A stretch of 64,000 nt of DNA from Paenibacillus pasadenensis DSM 19293 (GTDB lineage: Bacteria > Bacillota > Bacilli > Paenibacillales > Paenibacillaceae), in contig NZ_AULW01000015.1 of NCBI RefSeq assembly GCF_000422485.1, forward strand, positions 1 to 64,000, given 5' to 3'. The notes under the pieces were generated by a model. That model was given only the letters and a program-made list of their open reading frames with translations, made no database searches and had not been told where the DNA came from. The first letter of the stretch is position 1, and each line of letters opens with the position of its first letter. Of this stretch, positions 24,816 to 33,463 are shown piece by piece. The position numbers and the translations under genes are program-made.

Positions 24816-25986
24816 GGAAGCTCCTTCTCGGAATTCTGGCAGCGCTGCTGCTGTCCGTGCAGGGCTGCGGCAACTCGAAGGACACCAGTCGCTGGCTTAC
24901 GTGTCGGCTCTCGGACTGGACTACAAAAACGGCAAGTATGTCGCGTACGTCCAGGTGCTGAACTTCAGCAACATCGCGCGCAGCGAAACGGTCACGCTCG
25001 GCCAAGAAGTGCCGATCTGGATCGGGCGCGGCGACGGAGAGACGATCTCGGGAGCGATCGCCGAGACGAACGCCACCTCCCAGTCGCGGCTGTTCTGGGG
25101 CCATGTGAAGGCGGTCATCGTGACGGAGAATTTCATGAAGCGCGGGCTGTCCGGGCTCACCTCCTCGCTGCTGCGGGACAGGCAAGCCCGATATACCGTG
25201 CTGTTCTACGGAACGAAGGAAAAGATGGAGGACATTCTGACGCAGAAGTCGATCTTCAACCTTTCGCCGCTGGATACGATGATGTTCACCGCCGTGCAGA
25301 TGAATACGCAGAAGGCGTACATCCTGCCCGTGAACGCGAACAAAGCGTTCGCGTATCTGAACGAGCCCGGCGGCGCCGGCATGCTGCCTGAGATCGGCAT
25401 CTATCGCCACACCTGGCACGAGGACTTCAAGAAGAAGCCGATGTTCATCATCAAAGGGGCGTTTTTCTTCGAAGGCTACAAGTACAAGAACCATATGGCG
25501 ATGGAGCCGCTCAAGGGCATACGCTGGCGGGACGAGAAGCTGGACCTCACTCCGCTCAAGCTGCTTAAAAATGGCCGGCCATCCGCCGTGCTCATGCTCG
25601 GCCATCCCCGGTTCTCGATCAAGATCCGAGTCGAGCAAGGCAAGCCGCGCTACGACGTCAAGATCAAGACGACCGGCTATATTTCGGAGCAGGTCCAAAA
25701 GGCTACGATCCAAGAGCTGCAGAACGAAGCGGCACTAGCGATCCGCAAGGAAGTGCAGAATACGTTCGCGATCGCCACGGCGGAAAAGACGGACTGCTTT
25801 CGGCTGCAGCTCGAGCTGTACCGCAAGCATCCGGAGCTATTCCGGCAGCTGATGCGTCAAGGTCCGTTTTTCCTGGAAAGCGACTCCCTCGCCTCGGTCG
25901 AGGCGGACGTGTACATCCGGACGACCGGCAAGTTCAAGGGCAGCGTATATTCGGACAAGCAAGACGGCGATGAAGACGGGTCCTGA
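24812..25986 (+). CDS. GerAC-type spore germination lipoprotein, -1 frameshift after the lipobox
   Basis: GerAC-type lipoprotein subunit of the germinant receptor. A TTG start at 24812 overlaps the gerAA stop. It encodes a lipoprotein signal peptide, MRKLLLGILAALLLSVQGC, with the lipidated Cys at residue 19. That frame loses similarity after NSKD. The frame one base back resumes with QSLAYVSALGLDYKNGKYV and continues normally to 25986, through a domain ending in VEADVYIRTTGKFKG. One base appears to be missing near 24880. With it restored the gene would have 392 codons, the usual size. Downstream translation could otherwise start at GTG 24901 but would yield no signal peptide. Confidence 0.82.
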
Positions 25987-26000
25987 GGGGCCCCTTTTTT
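25978..26000 (+). terminator. Terminator of ger operon
   Basis: GGGTCC-TGAG-GGGCCC (one G-T pair), followed by C and six T residues; the stem overlaps the gerAC stop codon. Confidence 0.75.
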
Positions 26001-26065
26001 GCCGTTTTTGGTTTATAATCGACGAATCAGGTTTACATAATTATTCGTACAAATTTAATGGGGCG

Positions 26066-26095
26066 AAAAACGACCCGACGCAGCCTTGCTGCGCC
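26066..26095 (-). terminator. Possible terminator of MFS gene
   Basis: On the minus strand GCGCAGC-AAG-GCTGCGT forms a hairpin; GTTTTTCG follows a few bases later. Confidence 0.45.
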
Positions 26096-26104
26096 AGGCA
26101 CTTG

Positions 26105-27409
26105 CTAGCCGCGATGGGCCTGCTCTTCCTCCTCGACCGGCTTGAACCGCTGCTTGGCGAAAAAGTAGCCGAACAGCAGCGCGATCAGCGTGTAGATGAT
26201 CGCGGTCACCGTGAACGCTCGCGCATAACCATGGTACGCTCCGTATCTCGCGACGAGGCCGGTGCTGATCGGCGCGGCGATGAACCAGCCGAGATTGAAC
26301 ATCGCCTCCCCCGAGCTCGCCGCCAATCCTCGCAGCGACCGATGCACGTACCTCATCTTGATCGTGCTGTAGAACGGATTCGCCGCGTTCATGAGCGCCT
26401 GCCGGAACAGATAGCCGAAGCTCGCAAGCCAGAATTGATGCGTGTAGGCGGTCAGCACGAGGAACGGAATCGAGCTGAGCTGCAGCCATACGACCGCCTT
26501 CACCTCCCCCATCCTCCGGGCGATCGCCGGACCGAGCAGGAACGCGATCGCCGTCGCTCCCTGGCCGAGCGCCACGACGAGGCCGATGCTCGAGTGCGAA
26601 GCGTGGAACCTATCCTCGAAATAGACATTCAAATAGGGCACGACCATGCCGCCCGCCATCGCGGACAGCAGGCTGAGCAGCGTAAAGGCCGCGATCGCCG
26701 CATACGACGAGCGATGCAGCCGGAAGCGCTCGCGGAAGCTTGGCTTCGGCGAGCTCGCGGCGGCGGCAGCCGCCCCGGCCGCGCCGGCCGGGGCGCCGAA
26801 CTTCAGGATCGGGACGAGCCCGGCCGCCGCGATCGCGACGCCGACCAGCAGCGTCGCCCGCAGGCTGGCGAGCTCGCTCCAGCCTCCGATCGCTCGCAGC
26901 GCGTCGCTGATCAGCCCGCCTCCGAGATTGCCGGCGACATTCGCCGCCATGACGAGCGCCATGTTGAAGCTGAACAAGTGGACGCGCTCCCGCGGCGAGG
27001 AGTTGTCGGCCATGAACGGCAGGATCGTGGCCGATACGATCGCTTGCGCCATGCCGGCCGCGAAGGCAAGCGCGGTCAGCTGGCCGCTGCCGGCCGCGAA
27101 GGCGCGGGCCGCGAGCACCGCGATGACGGCCGCCGCTCCGATGCCGATCATCCGCTTCGCGCCGAACCGGTCGTTGGCGAGGCCGGCGGGGATGAGGATG
27201 AGCGCGGCGGCCAGAGCCGTCGCCCCGACGATGTCTCCCACCATCGTCGGCGCATGTCCGAGAGCTTTGACATAGAGATTGTAGATGAGGCTGTACATGC
27301 CGAGACCGATGTTCCACAATAGGTTGAAGACGAAAAACAGCCGGATGTTGCGGCTGTAGCCGCCCAGCTGCTCGCGCCACTCTTGGATGAAGGTAGACAT
27401 GTCCTCCAT
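26105..27409 (-). CDS. MFS transporter
   Basis: 434 aa, about 12 membrane segments in two halves, with a central Ala-rich loop (about 215-235). NIGLGMYSLIYNLYVKALGHAPTMVGDIVG at the start and IPAGLANDRFGAKRMIGIG (motif A region) are typical MFS features. The C-terminal tail is acidic (VEEEEQAH). Substrate unknown. Two starts are possible, ATG 27409 or ATG 27400; the GGAGG lies between them and is close to the second, so the choice is uncertain. The gene follows pncA on the same strand with a 53-bp gap and may be co-transcribed with it. Confidence 0.85.
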   Translation of the reverse strand: MEDMSTFIQEWREQLGGYSRNIRLFFVFNLLWNIGLGMYSLIYNLYVKALGHAPTMVGDIVGATALAAALILIPAGLANDRFGAKRMIGIGAAAVIAVLAARAFAAGSGQLTALAFAAGMAQAIVSATILPFMADNSSPRERVHLFSFNMALVMAANVAGNLGGGLISDALRAIGGWSELASLRATLLVGVAIAAAGLVPILKFGAPAGAAGAAAAAASSPKPSFRERFRLHRSSYAAIAAFTLLSLLSAMAGGMVVPYLNVYFEDRFHASHSSIGLVVALGQGATAIAFLLGPAIARRMGEVKAVVWLQLSSIPFLVLTAYTHQFWLASFGYLFRQALMNAANPFYSTIKMRYVHRSLRGLAASSGEAMFNLGWFIAAPISTGLVARYGAYHGYARAFTVTAIIYTLIALLFGYFFAKQRFKPVEEEEQAHRG

Positions 27410-27462
27410 CGTACCGCAAAAGGCGGTTTCCTACAACGGGAACAGCGGGAGGAATCGGCCGC

Positions 27463-28011
27463 TCAGCGGATGTCCGCGCCCAGGCATCCGCGAAAATGCT
27501 GAAGCGCCCATTCGTGGCCGACCGCGTTGAAGCTGGCGACCGCCCGCTCGTGGATGACGAGCCGGTAGCCGAGATTGTAGGCGTCGACGGCCGTGTGCAG
27601 GATGCAGATGTCCGTGCAGTCGCCGACGAGATGCAGCTCCCGCACGCCTCTCTCCCGCAGTCGCAGGTCCAGGTCCGTGCCGGCGAACGCCGAGTAGCGG
27701 GTCTTGTCCCGGTACAGCACGTTCGGCAGCCCGCGGATCTCCTCGTACAGCTCGCCCAGCTTGCCGTACAGCTCCCTTCCCTTCGTCCCCCGCAGATTAT
27801 GCGGCGGGAACAGCTTCGTTTCCGGATGCCAGGCATCCCCCGGTTCATGCACGTCGACGGCGAAAACGACCCACTCCCCGGCCTCGGCGAACTCCCGCGT
27901 CAGCCGCACGACCTCGTCCTCGATCGCCCGGCCCGGCTCGCCGCAGGTCAAAGCTCCGTCCTCCGCGATGAAATCGTTCGTGTAGTCGATGTTGATGAGC
28001 GCTCTTGCCAT
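27463..28011 (-). CDS. pncA: Nicotinamidase (cysteine hydrolase)
   Basis: Converts nicotinamide to nicotinate and ammonia for NAD salvage. The catalytic triad is visible: Asp in LINIDYTNDF, Lys in YRDKTRYSAF and Cys in GDCTDICILHTA. Metal-ligand motifs VDVHEPGD and WHPETKLFPPHN are present. The sequence follows B. subtilis PncA (YueJ) closely from memory. 182 aa, the usual length. The ATG has GGAGGGATGG upstream. The gene heads a possible two-gene unit with an MFS transporter. Confidence 0.93.
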   Translation of the reverse strand: MARALINIDYTNDFIAEDGALTCGEPGRAIEDEVVRLTREFAEAGEWVVFAVDVHEPGDAWHPETKLFPPHNLRGTKGRELYGKLGELYEEIRGLPNVLYRDKTRYSAFAGTDLDLRLRERGVRELHLVGDCTDICILHTAVDAYNLGYRLVIHERAVASFNAVGHEWALQHFRGCLGADIR

Positions 28012-28136
28012 CGTCCATCCCTCCGCTTGTCGTTTTCCCCATCCTACCGAATCGCGGCTGCCGCTGCAAATCGGCCGAGGGATTGACGGAAGCGGCTTCG
28101 CCCGCTAGCATACGAAAGTGGAAGGAGCGTGTCCCC

Positions 28137-28499
28137 ATGCCAACCGCTTTTGTGCTCGGAGCGGCATTTTTGTTTCTCGGCGTCGCGATCGGAGCGTTCG
28201 GCGCGCATGCGCTGAAGGCCCGCCTGGCCGGCGATGCCGGCAAGAACTATCAGACCGGCGTGCTCTACCATCTGCTGCACGGCGTCGGCATCGTCGCTGT
28301 CGGCGCATCGCCTGAGGCGGCCTCCTCGTCGCTGGTGCATGCCGCGGTGTGGCTGTTCGCCGCCGGCATCGTGCTGTTTTCCGGCAGCCTGTACGCGCTC
28401 AGCCTGAGCGGAGTGAAGAAGCTCGGCGCGATCACGCCGCTCGGCGGCCTGGCCTTTCTCGCCGGCTGGGCGCTCGTAGCGATCGCCTACATCGGATAG
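28137..28499 (+). CDS. DUF423 small membrane protein (YwdK type)
   Basis: 120 aa with four hydrophobic segments. LGVAIGAFGAHALKARL near the N-terminus and GITPLGG-like AITPLGGLAFLAGW at the end are hallmarks of DUF423 proteins such as B. subtilis YwdK. Function unknown. AAGGAG lies nine bases before the ATG at 28137. The gene is divergent from pncA and closed by a strong bidirectional terminator. Confidence 0.88.
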   Translation: MPTAFVLGAAFLFLGVAIGAFGAHALKARLAGDAGKNYQTGVLYHLLHGVGIVAVGASPEAASSSLVHAAVWLFAAGIVLFSGSLYALSLSGVKKLGAITPLGGLAFLAGWALVAIAYIG

Positions 28500-28520
28500 C
28501 GGAGCGAGTCCGATCGCAAG

Positions 28521-28574
28521 AAAAAGGGCTGTCCCCGGCCGACATTCGTCGGCCGGCAGGGACAGCCCTTTTTC
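28521..28574. terminator. Bidirectional terminator
   Basis: AAAAAGGGCTGTCCC pairs with GGGACAGCCCTTTTT around an inner CCGGCCGAC/GTCGGCCGG stem. It lies between convergent genes. Confidence 0.95.
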
Positions 28575-28617
28575 TTTTCATCCGCAGGATGCGTCTCGGA
28601 TCCGGCGGAAGCTGGCG

Positions 28618-28914
28618 CTACAGGCGGTCGAGCTGGCGAGACTTCAGCTTCGGCTCGCAGGCTTTGCAGACGCCGATGACCTGTCCGTTCTCATCGGAGT
28701 AAAAGGCGAGCCGCGCGGACGGCTGCCGGCAGAGCGAGCAGGGCTGTCCCTTGCCGCGGGCGGCGGCGGGATTGGGTTTGCTCTTGCGCCTGCGCGCTGC
28801 ATCCAGCGCGATGACGTTGGAGTGGCGGCGCGAGCTGGCTTGGCGGCGGTTCAGCCAAACGACGAGCGCGCAGACGGCCGCGGCAGCTGCGATGATCAGC
28901 ACCGGCACGAGCAT
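28618..28914 (-). CDS. Small membrane-anchored zinc-ribbon-like protein
   Basis: 98 aa: an N-terminal membrane helix (MLVPVLIIAAAAAVCALVVWL, residues 1-21), a basic linker rich in Arg, Lys and Ser, then a C-terminal CSLC...CKAC pair that could bind zinc (about 66-90). I do not recognise a named family. The ATG at 28914 has AAGGAGAG upstream. It lies just downstream of a short oxidoreductase remnant on the same strand. Confidence 0.65.
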   Translation of the reverse strand: MLVPVLIIAAAAAVCALVVWLNRRQASSRRHSNVIALDAARRRKSKPNPAAARGKGQPCSLCRQPSARLAFYSDENGQVIGVCKACEPKLKSRQLDRL

Positions 28915-28951
28915 GAGCCTCTCTCCTTCCTTGCAGCATAGCTTGTCATCC

Positions 28952-29077
28952 TTATTCTGCCTCTTTTTCCCCGTTTTGCGCAAGTGCCCGCAGATGGCGG
29001 CCGATGGATCCGCTCGCGCCGGTCAGCGCGATGACGGGACGAGCGCCGGCGGAGCCGGATTTTTCAGAGGTTGTCAT
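28952..29077 (-). pseudogene. N-terminal remnant of an NAD(P)-dependent epimerase/SDR gene (41 codons)
   Basis: The frame has a good start (AAGGAG 11 bases before ATG) and reads MTTSEKSGSAGARPVIALTG followed by ASGSIGRHLRALAQ, then stops. TGASGSIG is the glycine-rich NAD(P)-binding loop at the start of extended SDR proteins, but the remaining about 250 residues are missing. It seems to be the 5-prime scrap of a deleted gene that still has its translation start. Confidence 0.5.
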
Positions 29078-29233
29078 GGCATGCAAGGCTCCTTCCGGAC
29101 CGACGGCTTCAATAGCTTCTTGCCCGCTCCGTTCTCCGGCCAGCCGTGCCGGAGCCCAGCCTTGCGAACCGCGGGAAGGATATGCGATGATAAGGCCAGC
29201 AAGAACATTTTCCAAAAAGAGGAGTGACCTCCC

Positions 29234-29542
29234 ATGCGCAAGGAGATGGAGCGGTTCAAGCAGCAGCTGAGCGAGCAAGGCAAGCTTCAGGGGCGCGAGG
29301 CGGTCCTGATCGCCTTCGACCATCTGCTCGACCTGCTGGATGAGCATGAGGAAAAGCACCGCCTGGAAATCGGCGCCCGCAGTACGAACGGCGAGAAGTC
29401 CAAAGGAGAGGTCGAGTCGGCGATCCGGGCCGAGACGGAATTTTTCCGCAATGCCGTCCATACGGTCATCGATCGCACGGTAGCCGATCTGGTCCATCGC
29501 GGCGACAAGGAATGGAAAAAGTTCTACGACCGCATTGAATAG
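29234..29542 (+). CDS. Hypothetical protein, helical (102 aa)
   Basis: A soluble, charged and probably helical protein: MRKEMERFKQQLSEQGKLQGREAVLIAFDHLLDLLDEHEEKH..., ending DKEWKKFYDRIE. No Cys, no membrane segment and no family I recognise. GGAG lies about 11 bases upstream of the ATG. It is followed by a strong terminator, so it is a single-gene unit. Confidence 0.65.
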   Translation: MRKEMERFKQQLSEQGKLQGREAVLIAFDHLLDLLDEHEEKHRLEIGARSTNGEKSKGEVESAIRAETEFFRNAVHTVIDRTVADLVHRGDKEWKKFYDRIE

Positions 29543-29561
29543 GCTCCGCTCCGACGCCTTG

Positions 29562-29588
29562 CGCCCCTCGCTCCGAGGGGCGTTTTTT
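29562..29588 (+). terminator. Rho-independent terminator
   Basis: CGCCCCTC-GCTCC-GAGGGGCG followed by six T residues, 20 bp after the stop codon of the preceding gene. Confidence 0.93.
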
Positions 29589-29657
29589 AACGCCTCCGCC
29601 CGCCCGCGCCGCATCCGCCCTTCCGCTTCGACGGCCCACCCCTCTTGTCCACCGGAT

Positions 29658-29670
29658 GAATAGTCTATTC
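29658..29670 (+). promoter_or_regulatory. Short inverted repeat before amidase gene
   Basis: GAATAG-T-CTATTC lies 30 bp upstream of the amidase start, in the only AT-rich part of this intergenic region. Possible operator; no clear promoter hexamers were recognised. Confidence 0.25.
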
Positions 29671-29700
29671 TATCTTGTTCCGCAAAGGAGTGATAGATAG

Positions 29701-30978
29701 ATGGCGATTGCAAAAACCCCGATCCTCGGCCAGCCGGCCGTATCCGCGGACGCGATGGCCGCCTACGTGCGGACGGTCAATCCGTCGTTCAATGCGGAGA
29801 TCGCCCGCCAGTTCCGGCTCGTCGGCAGCCGGCTCGGCATCCGCGGCGACATCGCGCTCTGCCAGTCGATCCACGAGACGAACTGGTTCCGCTTCGGCGG
29901 GGACGTAAGGCCCGAGCAGAACAACTTCGCCGGCATCGGCGCGACCGGCGGCGGCAATGCCGGCGCCAGCTTCGCGACGATCGCGGAGGGCGTGACGGCG
30001 CAGATCCAGCATCTGTACGCCTACGCCTCGACCGCGCCGCTGCCTGCCGGCGAGAGGGTCGTCGATCCGCGCTTCTCGCTCGTCGCTCGCGGCAGCGCGC
30101 CCAACTGGGAGGATCTCGCCGGAAAATGGGCCGTGCCCGGCTACAATCGGACGAAGTACGCCTCGCTGCAGGCCGCGCTCGAGGCCGGCGACACGTACGG
30201 CCAGAAAATCATGCGGCTGTACGGCACGATGACGGCGGCCGCAGCCGCGGCAGCGCCGCAAGCGCCGCTGCCGATTGTGGCGCTTGACGCCGGCCACGGC
30301 GGCACCGATCCCGGCGCCCAAGGCTTCGGCATCGTCGAGAAGGACAGCGCGCTCGACCTGACGCTGCGGGTCGCCGCGCTGCTGCGCGCCGGCTATGCCG
30401 TCGACGTGCGGCTCACGCGCAGCACGGACGTTTTCGTGCCGCTTGGAGAGCGGGCGACGATAGCCAACGGCTGGAAGGCGGATTATTTCGTCTCCCTGCA
30501 TCATAATGCGGCCGGCGGCGAAGGCTTCGAGTCGTATGTCTACCCCGGCACGCGCTCCGGCCCGTCGGGCGTGCGCCAGGATGCGGTCCATGCGGCGATC
30601 ATGAAGGCGCTCGCTCCGCTCGGCGTCGCGGACCGCGGCAAGAAGGAGGCGAACTTCGCCGTGCTGCGGCAGACGACGATGCCGGCGGTGCTGCTGGAGA
30701 ACCTGTTCGTCGACAACGCGCTCGACGCAGGCTTGCTGAAGGACTCGGCCGTGCGCCAGAATCTGGCGGCGGCAATCGCGGAAGGAGTGGCGAAAGCGAT
30801 GGCATTGACCCCGAACTATCCGGCCAGCACGCCGGACTACAAGATCCAGGCGATCGAATGGCTGTACACGCAAGGATACTTGACCGATTCGGTATGGAAG
30901 CAGCAGCCCGATACCCCTCTGCCCCTGTGGGCGGAAGCGCTCATCCTGCAGCGGATGTACGCGCAGCTTCAAGGATGA
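29701..30978 (+). CDS. Two-headed peptidoglycan hydrolase: glucosaminidase + N-acetylmuramoyl-L-alanine amidase
   Basis: 425 aa. The N-terminal glucosaminidase domain (about 20-175) has CQSIHETNWFRFGG, whose Glu is the expected catalytic residue. The Amidase_3 domain (about 195-365) has the zinc ligands in DAGHGG, the Glu of GIVEKDSALDL, SLHHNA and the catalytic Glu of LLENLF. The C-terminal 60 residues resemble a small helical appendage (IQAIEWLYTQGYL). There is no signal peptide, so release needs cell lysis or a holin-like path, as for mother-cell or prophage lysins; no phage genes lie nearby. SD AAAGGAGTGA is 11 bases upstream. Confidence 0.88.
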   Translation: MAIAKTPILGQPAVSADAMAAYVRTVNPSFNAEIARQFRLVGSRLGIRGDIALCQSIHETNWFRFGGDVRPEQNNFAGIGATGGGNAGASFATIAEGVTAQIQHLYAYASTAPLPAGERVVDPRFSLVARGSAPNWEDLAGKWAVPGYNRTKYASLQAALEAGDTYGQKIMRLYGTMTAAAAAAAPQAPLPIVALDAGHGGTDPGAQGFGIVEKDSALDLTLRVAALLRAGYAVDVRLTRSTDVFVPLGERATIANGWKADYFVSLHHNAAGGEGFESYVYPGTRSGPSGVRQDAVHAAIMKALAPLGVADRGKKEANFAVLRQTTMPAVLLENLFVDNALDAGLLKDSAVRQNLAAAIAEGVAKAMALTPNYPASTPDYKIQAIEWLYTQGYLTDSVWKQQPDTPLPLWAEALILQRMYAQLQG

Positions 30979-31012
30979 CCCTCCTTTCGGAGGAGGAACC
31001 GTTCCAAGCCGC

Positions 31013-31060
31013 AAAAGGCAGCCCTCCCGGCCATCGCGCCGGCTCGCGGGCTGCCTTTTT
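31013..31060. terminator. Bidirectional terminator
   Basis: AAAAGGCAGCCC pairs with GGGCTGCCTTTTT, between the amidase and LysR genes, which converge. Confidence 0.9.
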
Positions 31061-31074
31061 CGTTGCTCCGCATT

Positions 31075-31953
31075 CTACTCGTCGAGACTGCCGACGTACT
31101 CGCGGATGTAGTCCATGAACCGCTTGGCCGCAGGGGACAGCAGCTTGAACGAGGCGGCGGCGATGCCGAGCGTGCGGTAGCGCCCGTCCTCAAGCTCGAC
31201 CATGCTCGCCCGGTGGTCGCGACCGCGCAGGACAAGCTCGGGCAAGATGCTGATGCCGAGCCCATGCTCGACCATCGCGATGATGGCGTAGTCGTCATGC
31301 GTCTCGTATTTGATGCGCGGACGGCGGATCGACTCCTCGAGGATGCGCCGGACATCATAGTCCGAGCCTTCCTTCGGAATGATGAACACCTCGTCCTCCA
31401 GCTGGCTGAGGGACAATCGCCGCTCTCCGCAGAGCGGGTGGTCGGGCGGAAGCACGCAGAGCATCCGGTCCTTCTTGAGCGGAAGCGTGTCGAGCCCCTC
31501 CCTCGACGGCAGGGACAGGAAGCCCAGATCCATGTTGCCGCCCGCGATGCCTTCCTCGATGTCGCGATAGTCGCCCTCGATCAGCTTGAGCTCGATGCCG
31601 GGATAGTCGCGGTCGAACGCCTTGATCATCGCCGGCAGCCAGTGCACGGACACGCTCGTGAACGTGCCGAGACGGACGGTTCCGGCCTGCAGCCCTTTGA
31701 TCAGGGCAATCTCCTGCTTCAGCTGCTCCTGGGCGGCCAGCAGCTCGCGCATCGGGCGGAGCAGCCGCTCGCCGCTCTCGGTCAGCCGGATGCCGGAGCG
31801 GCTGCGCGTCAGCAGCGCCAATCCGAATTCCTTTTCGAGGCTGCTGATCGCATGGCTGACGCCCGACTGCGTGAGGCCGAGCGTCTCGCCGGCGCGCGTC
31901 AGGCTGCCGAGCTCGACGACCGCGCTCAGCACCTCGTATTTGAACAAACTCAT
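31075..31953 (-). CDS. LysR-family transcriptional regulator (divergent to EamA transporter)
   Basis: 292 aa with an N-terminal winged HTH (about 1-60; VVELGSLTRAGETLGLTQSGVSHAISSLEKEFG). A type-2 periplasmic-binding fold follows (about 88-285), with VRLGTFTSVSVHWLPAMIKAF and EHGLGISILPELV. The ATG has GGGAGAG upstream. It is transcribed away from an EamA-type exporter gene across a 135-bp interval, the usual arrangement in which a LysR protein controls its divergent neighbour. Inducer unknown. Confidence 0.92.
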   Translation of the reverse strand: MSLFKYEVLSAVVELGSLTRAGETLGLTQSGVSHAISSLEKEFGLALLTRSRSGIRLTESGERLLRPMRELLAAQEQLKQEIALIKGLQAGTVRLGTFTSVSVHWLPAMIKAFDRDYPGIELKLIEGDYRDIEEGIAGGNMDLGFLSLPSREGLDTLPLKKDRMLCVLPPDHPLCGERRLSLSQLEDEVFIIPKEGSDYDVRRILEESIRRPRIKYETHDDYAIIAMVEHGLGISILPELVLRGRDHRASMVELEDGRYRTLGIAAASFKLLSPAAKRFMDYIREYVGSLDE

Positions 31954-32088
31954 GCTCGATCTCTCCCGCCGGATTCATTCCTTTTTCTCATATTCTCCAT
32001 GACAAACATTCAATTCCCTTATGCTTCCTTCCTGAGTATACTTGACCTCGGATGAAAGCTTCAAGAAAGAATGGAGAATGGAACGAAG

Positions 32089-32994
32089 ATGAAGAAATCG
32101 GAATGGCTGCTGCTTGTCGTCACGTTATGCTGGGGGTCCGCTTACTTGCTGTTGAAGGCGGCGATGGAGGCGGTCGAGCCGCTCATGCTGATCGGGCTGC
32201 GCTTCATGATCGGCTTCCTGATCGCCGGCGCGATCCTGTATCCCCGGCTGAGGAAGGCGACGCGCCGAACCGTCGCGCTCGCCGCGATGCAAGGCGCGCT
32301 GCTGTTCCTCATCTCCGTGACGGTCACGTTCGCGCTCAAGTCGACGTCGACCGCGAACGCCAGCTTCCTGCTCAGCCTGACGGTCATCTTCGTGCCGCTC
32401 CTGTCCGCGACGTTCCTGCGCCAGAAGCTGACGCCGCAGCTGACGGCGGGCATCGGCTTCGCCATCGCCGGCATCGGCCTGATGACGCTGAAAATGCCGC
32501 TGTCGATGCAGCCCGGCGACCTGCTCTGCATGCTCGCCGCCCTCATCAACGCGACGTACGTGCTGCTGACGTCCCGAGCGGCTAAAGAAGTCGACACGAT
32601 CAATCTCGGCGTCCTGCAGCTCGGCTTCGCCGGCCTGTTCGGACTGATCTTCGCCGGCTTCATGGGCCAGCTGTCGCTTCCGTCGACCGGCGGAGGCTGG
32701 GGAGCGATCCTCGCGCTCGCTGTCGTCTGCAGCGCCTTCTGCTACATCGCCCAGCCGGCCGCGCAGAAATTCACGACCGCCTCGCGAGCGGGACTCATCT
32801 TCTCGATGGAGCCGGTGTTCGCGGCGATGTTCGGCTTCCTCGTCGTGGGAGAAATGCTCTCTGCGCAAGGCTATGCAGGCGCGGCGCTCGTCCTCACCGG
32901 CGTGCTCGTCTCGGAGTACGGAGCCCGCTGGCTGCAAGCGCTGCGCCGCCGCAGCCGCCCGCAGGCGCAGCCGGAGCCGGGCATGCTGCCCTAG
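32089..32994 (+). CDS. EamA/DMT-family transporter
   Basis: 301 aa with ten predicted helices in two EamA repeats (about 5-135 and 150-285). The first helix carries SEWLLLVVTLCWGSAYLLLKA and the second repeat ends near GAALVLTGVLVSEY. DMT proteins of this type export metabolites or drugs. Start: ATG 32089 has GGAG 12 bases upstream; an in-frame ATG at 32071 has only AAGAAAGA before it. A TATACT lies just before 32041. It is divergent from a LysR gene that probably regulates it. Confidence 0.88.
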   Translation: MKKSEWLLLVVTLCWGSAYLLLKAAMEAVEPLMLIGLRFMIGFLIAGAILYPRLRKATRRTVALAAMQGALLFLISVTVTFALKSTSTANASFLLSLTVIFVPLLSATFLRQKLTPQLTAGIGFAIAGIGLMTLKMPLSMQPGDLLCMLAALINATYVLLTSRAAKEVDTINLGVLQLGFAGLFGLIFAGFMGQLSLPSTGGGWGAILALAVVCSAFCYIAQPAAQKFTTASRAGLIFSMEPVFAAMFGFLVVGEMLSAQGYAGAALVLTGVLVSEYGARWLQALRRRSRPQAQPEPGMLP

Positions 32995-33025
32995 GCGCAA
33001 GGCTCGAGCGCATCGGATGCATAGG

Positions 33026-33056
33026 AAAGAGCGGAACGATTGCCGTTCCGCTCTTT
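33026..33056. terminator. Bidirectional terminator
   Basis: AAAGAGCGGAACG pairs with CGTTCCGCTCTTT and is followed by further T residues on the plus strand; it lies between convergent genes. Confidence 0.92.
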
Positions 33057-33073
33057 TTCGTCTTCTTCTTTGT

Positions 33074-33307
33074 CTATAGCAGCACAGGCGAGCGCCGCGC
33101 CGCCAGCTTGACCGCTTGACGCATCGCGGCGGCGCGCACCCGCTCCGGTCCGTAGGCGGCGTCCTCGCTGCGGAACAGCTCGCACAGCGCCTGCTGGGCC
33201 GCCTGCACGGCGAGCCGCTCGTCGCCGAGCAGGTAATAGCAGACGGAATAGCATTCCTGCTCCGACTGCCGCAGCCTCAGAATTCTCTCCTCGGATCGCT
33301 TCCTCAT
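33074..33307 (-). CDS. Small sigma-factor-region-2-like protein (77 aa)
   Basis: The residues SEQECYSVCYYLLGDERLAVQAAQQALCELFR resemble region 2 of sigma-70-like proteins (the YRILGDEALAEDAVQETF type) but no region 4 follows. It may be a reduced sigma-like or anti-sigma-related protein, or only a resemblance. The ATG has AAGGGAGAG upstream, and TATAAT lies about 40 bp before it (33346-33351, minus strand). Function unknown. Confidence 0.55.
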   Translation of the reverse strand: MRKRSEERILRLRQSEQECYSVCYYLLGDERLAVQAAQQALCELFRSEDAAYGPERVRAAAMRQAVKLAARRSPVLL

Positions 33308-33345
33308 GCCGCTCTCTCCCTTGCCTCGTTCTCTATCTAAGACGG

Positions 33346-33351
33346 ATTATA
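33346..33351 (-). promoter_or_regulatory. Candidate -10 for small gene at 33074
   Basis: TATAAT on the minus strand, about 40 bp upstream of the start codon; the -35 region is not recognisable. Confidence 0.35.
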
Positions 33352-33463
33352 CCTGCAAAATGTATCCGGAATAGGTCCGACTTTAAGTATAACGGGCTTT
33401 GACCTGACAGAAAGCAACAAAAACATAGCATTTTCTGAAGTTTTTCTTAAACCGAGGCCGCGC

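Noticed and set aside
28952-29713. A 253-codon minus-strand frame as one gene
   Set aside because: Most of it is antisense to the gene at 29234-29542; only its last 41 codons carry a recognisable motif and they have their own start signals.
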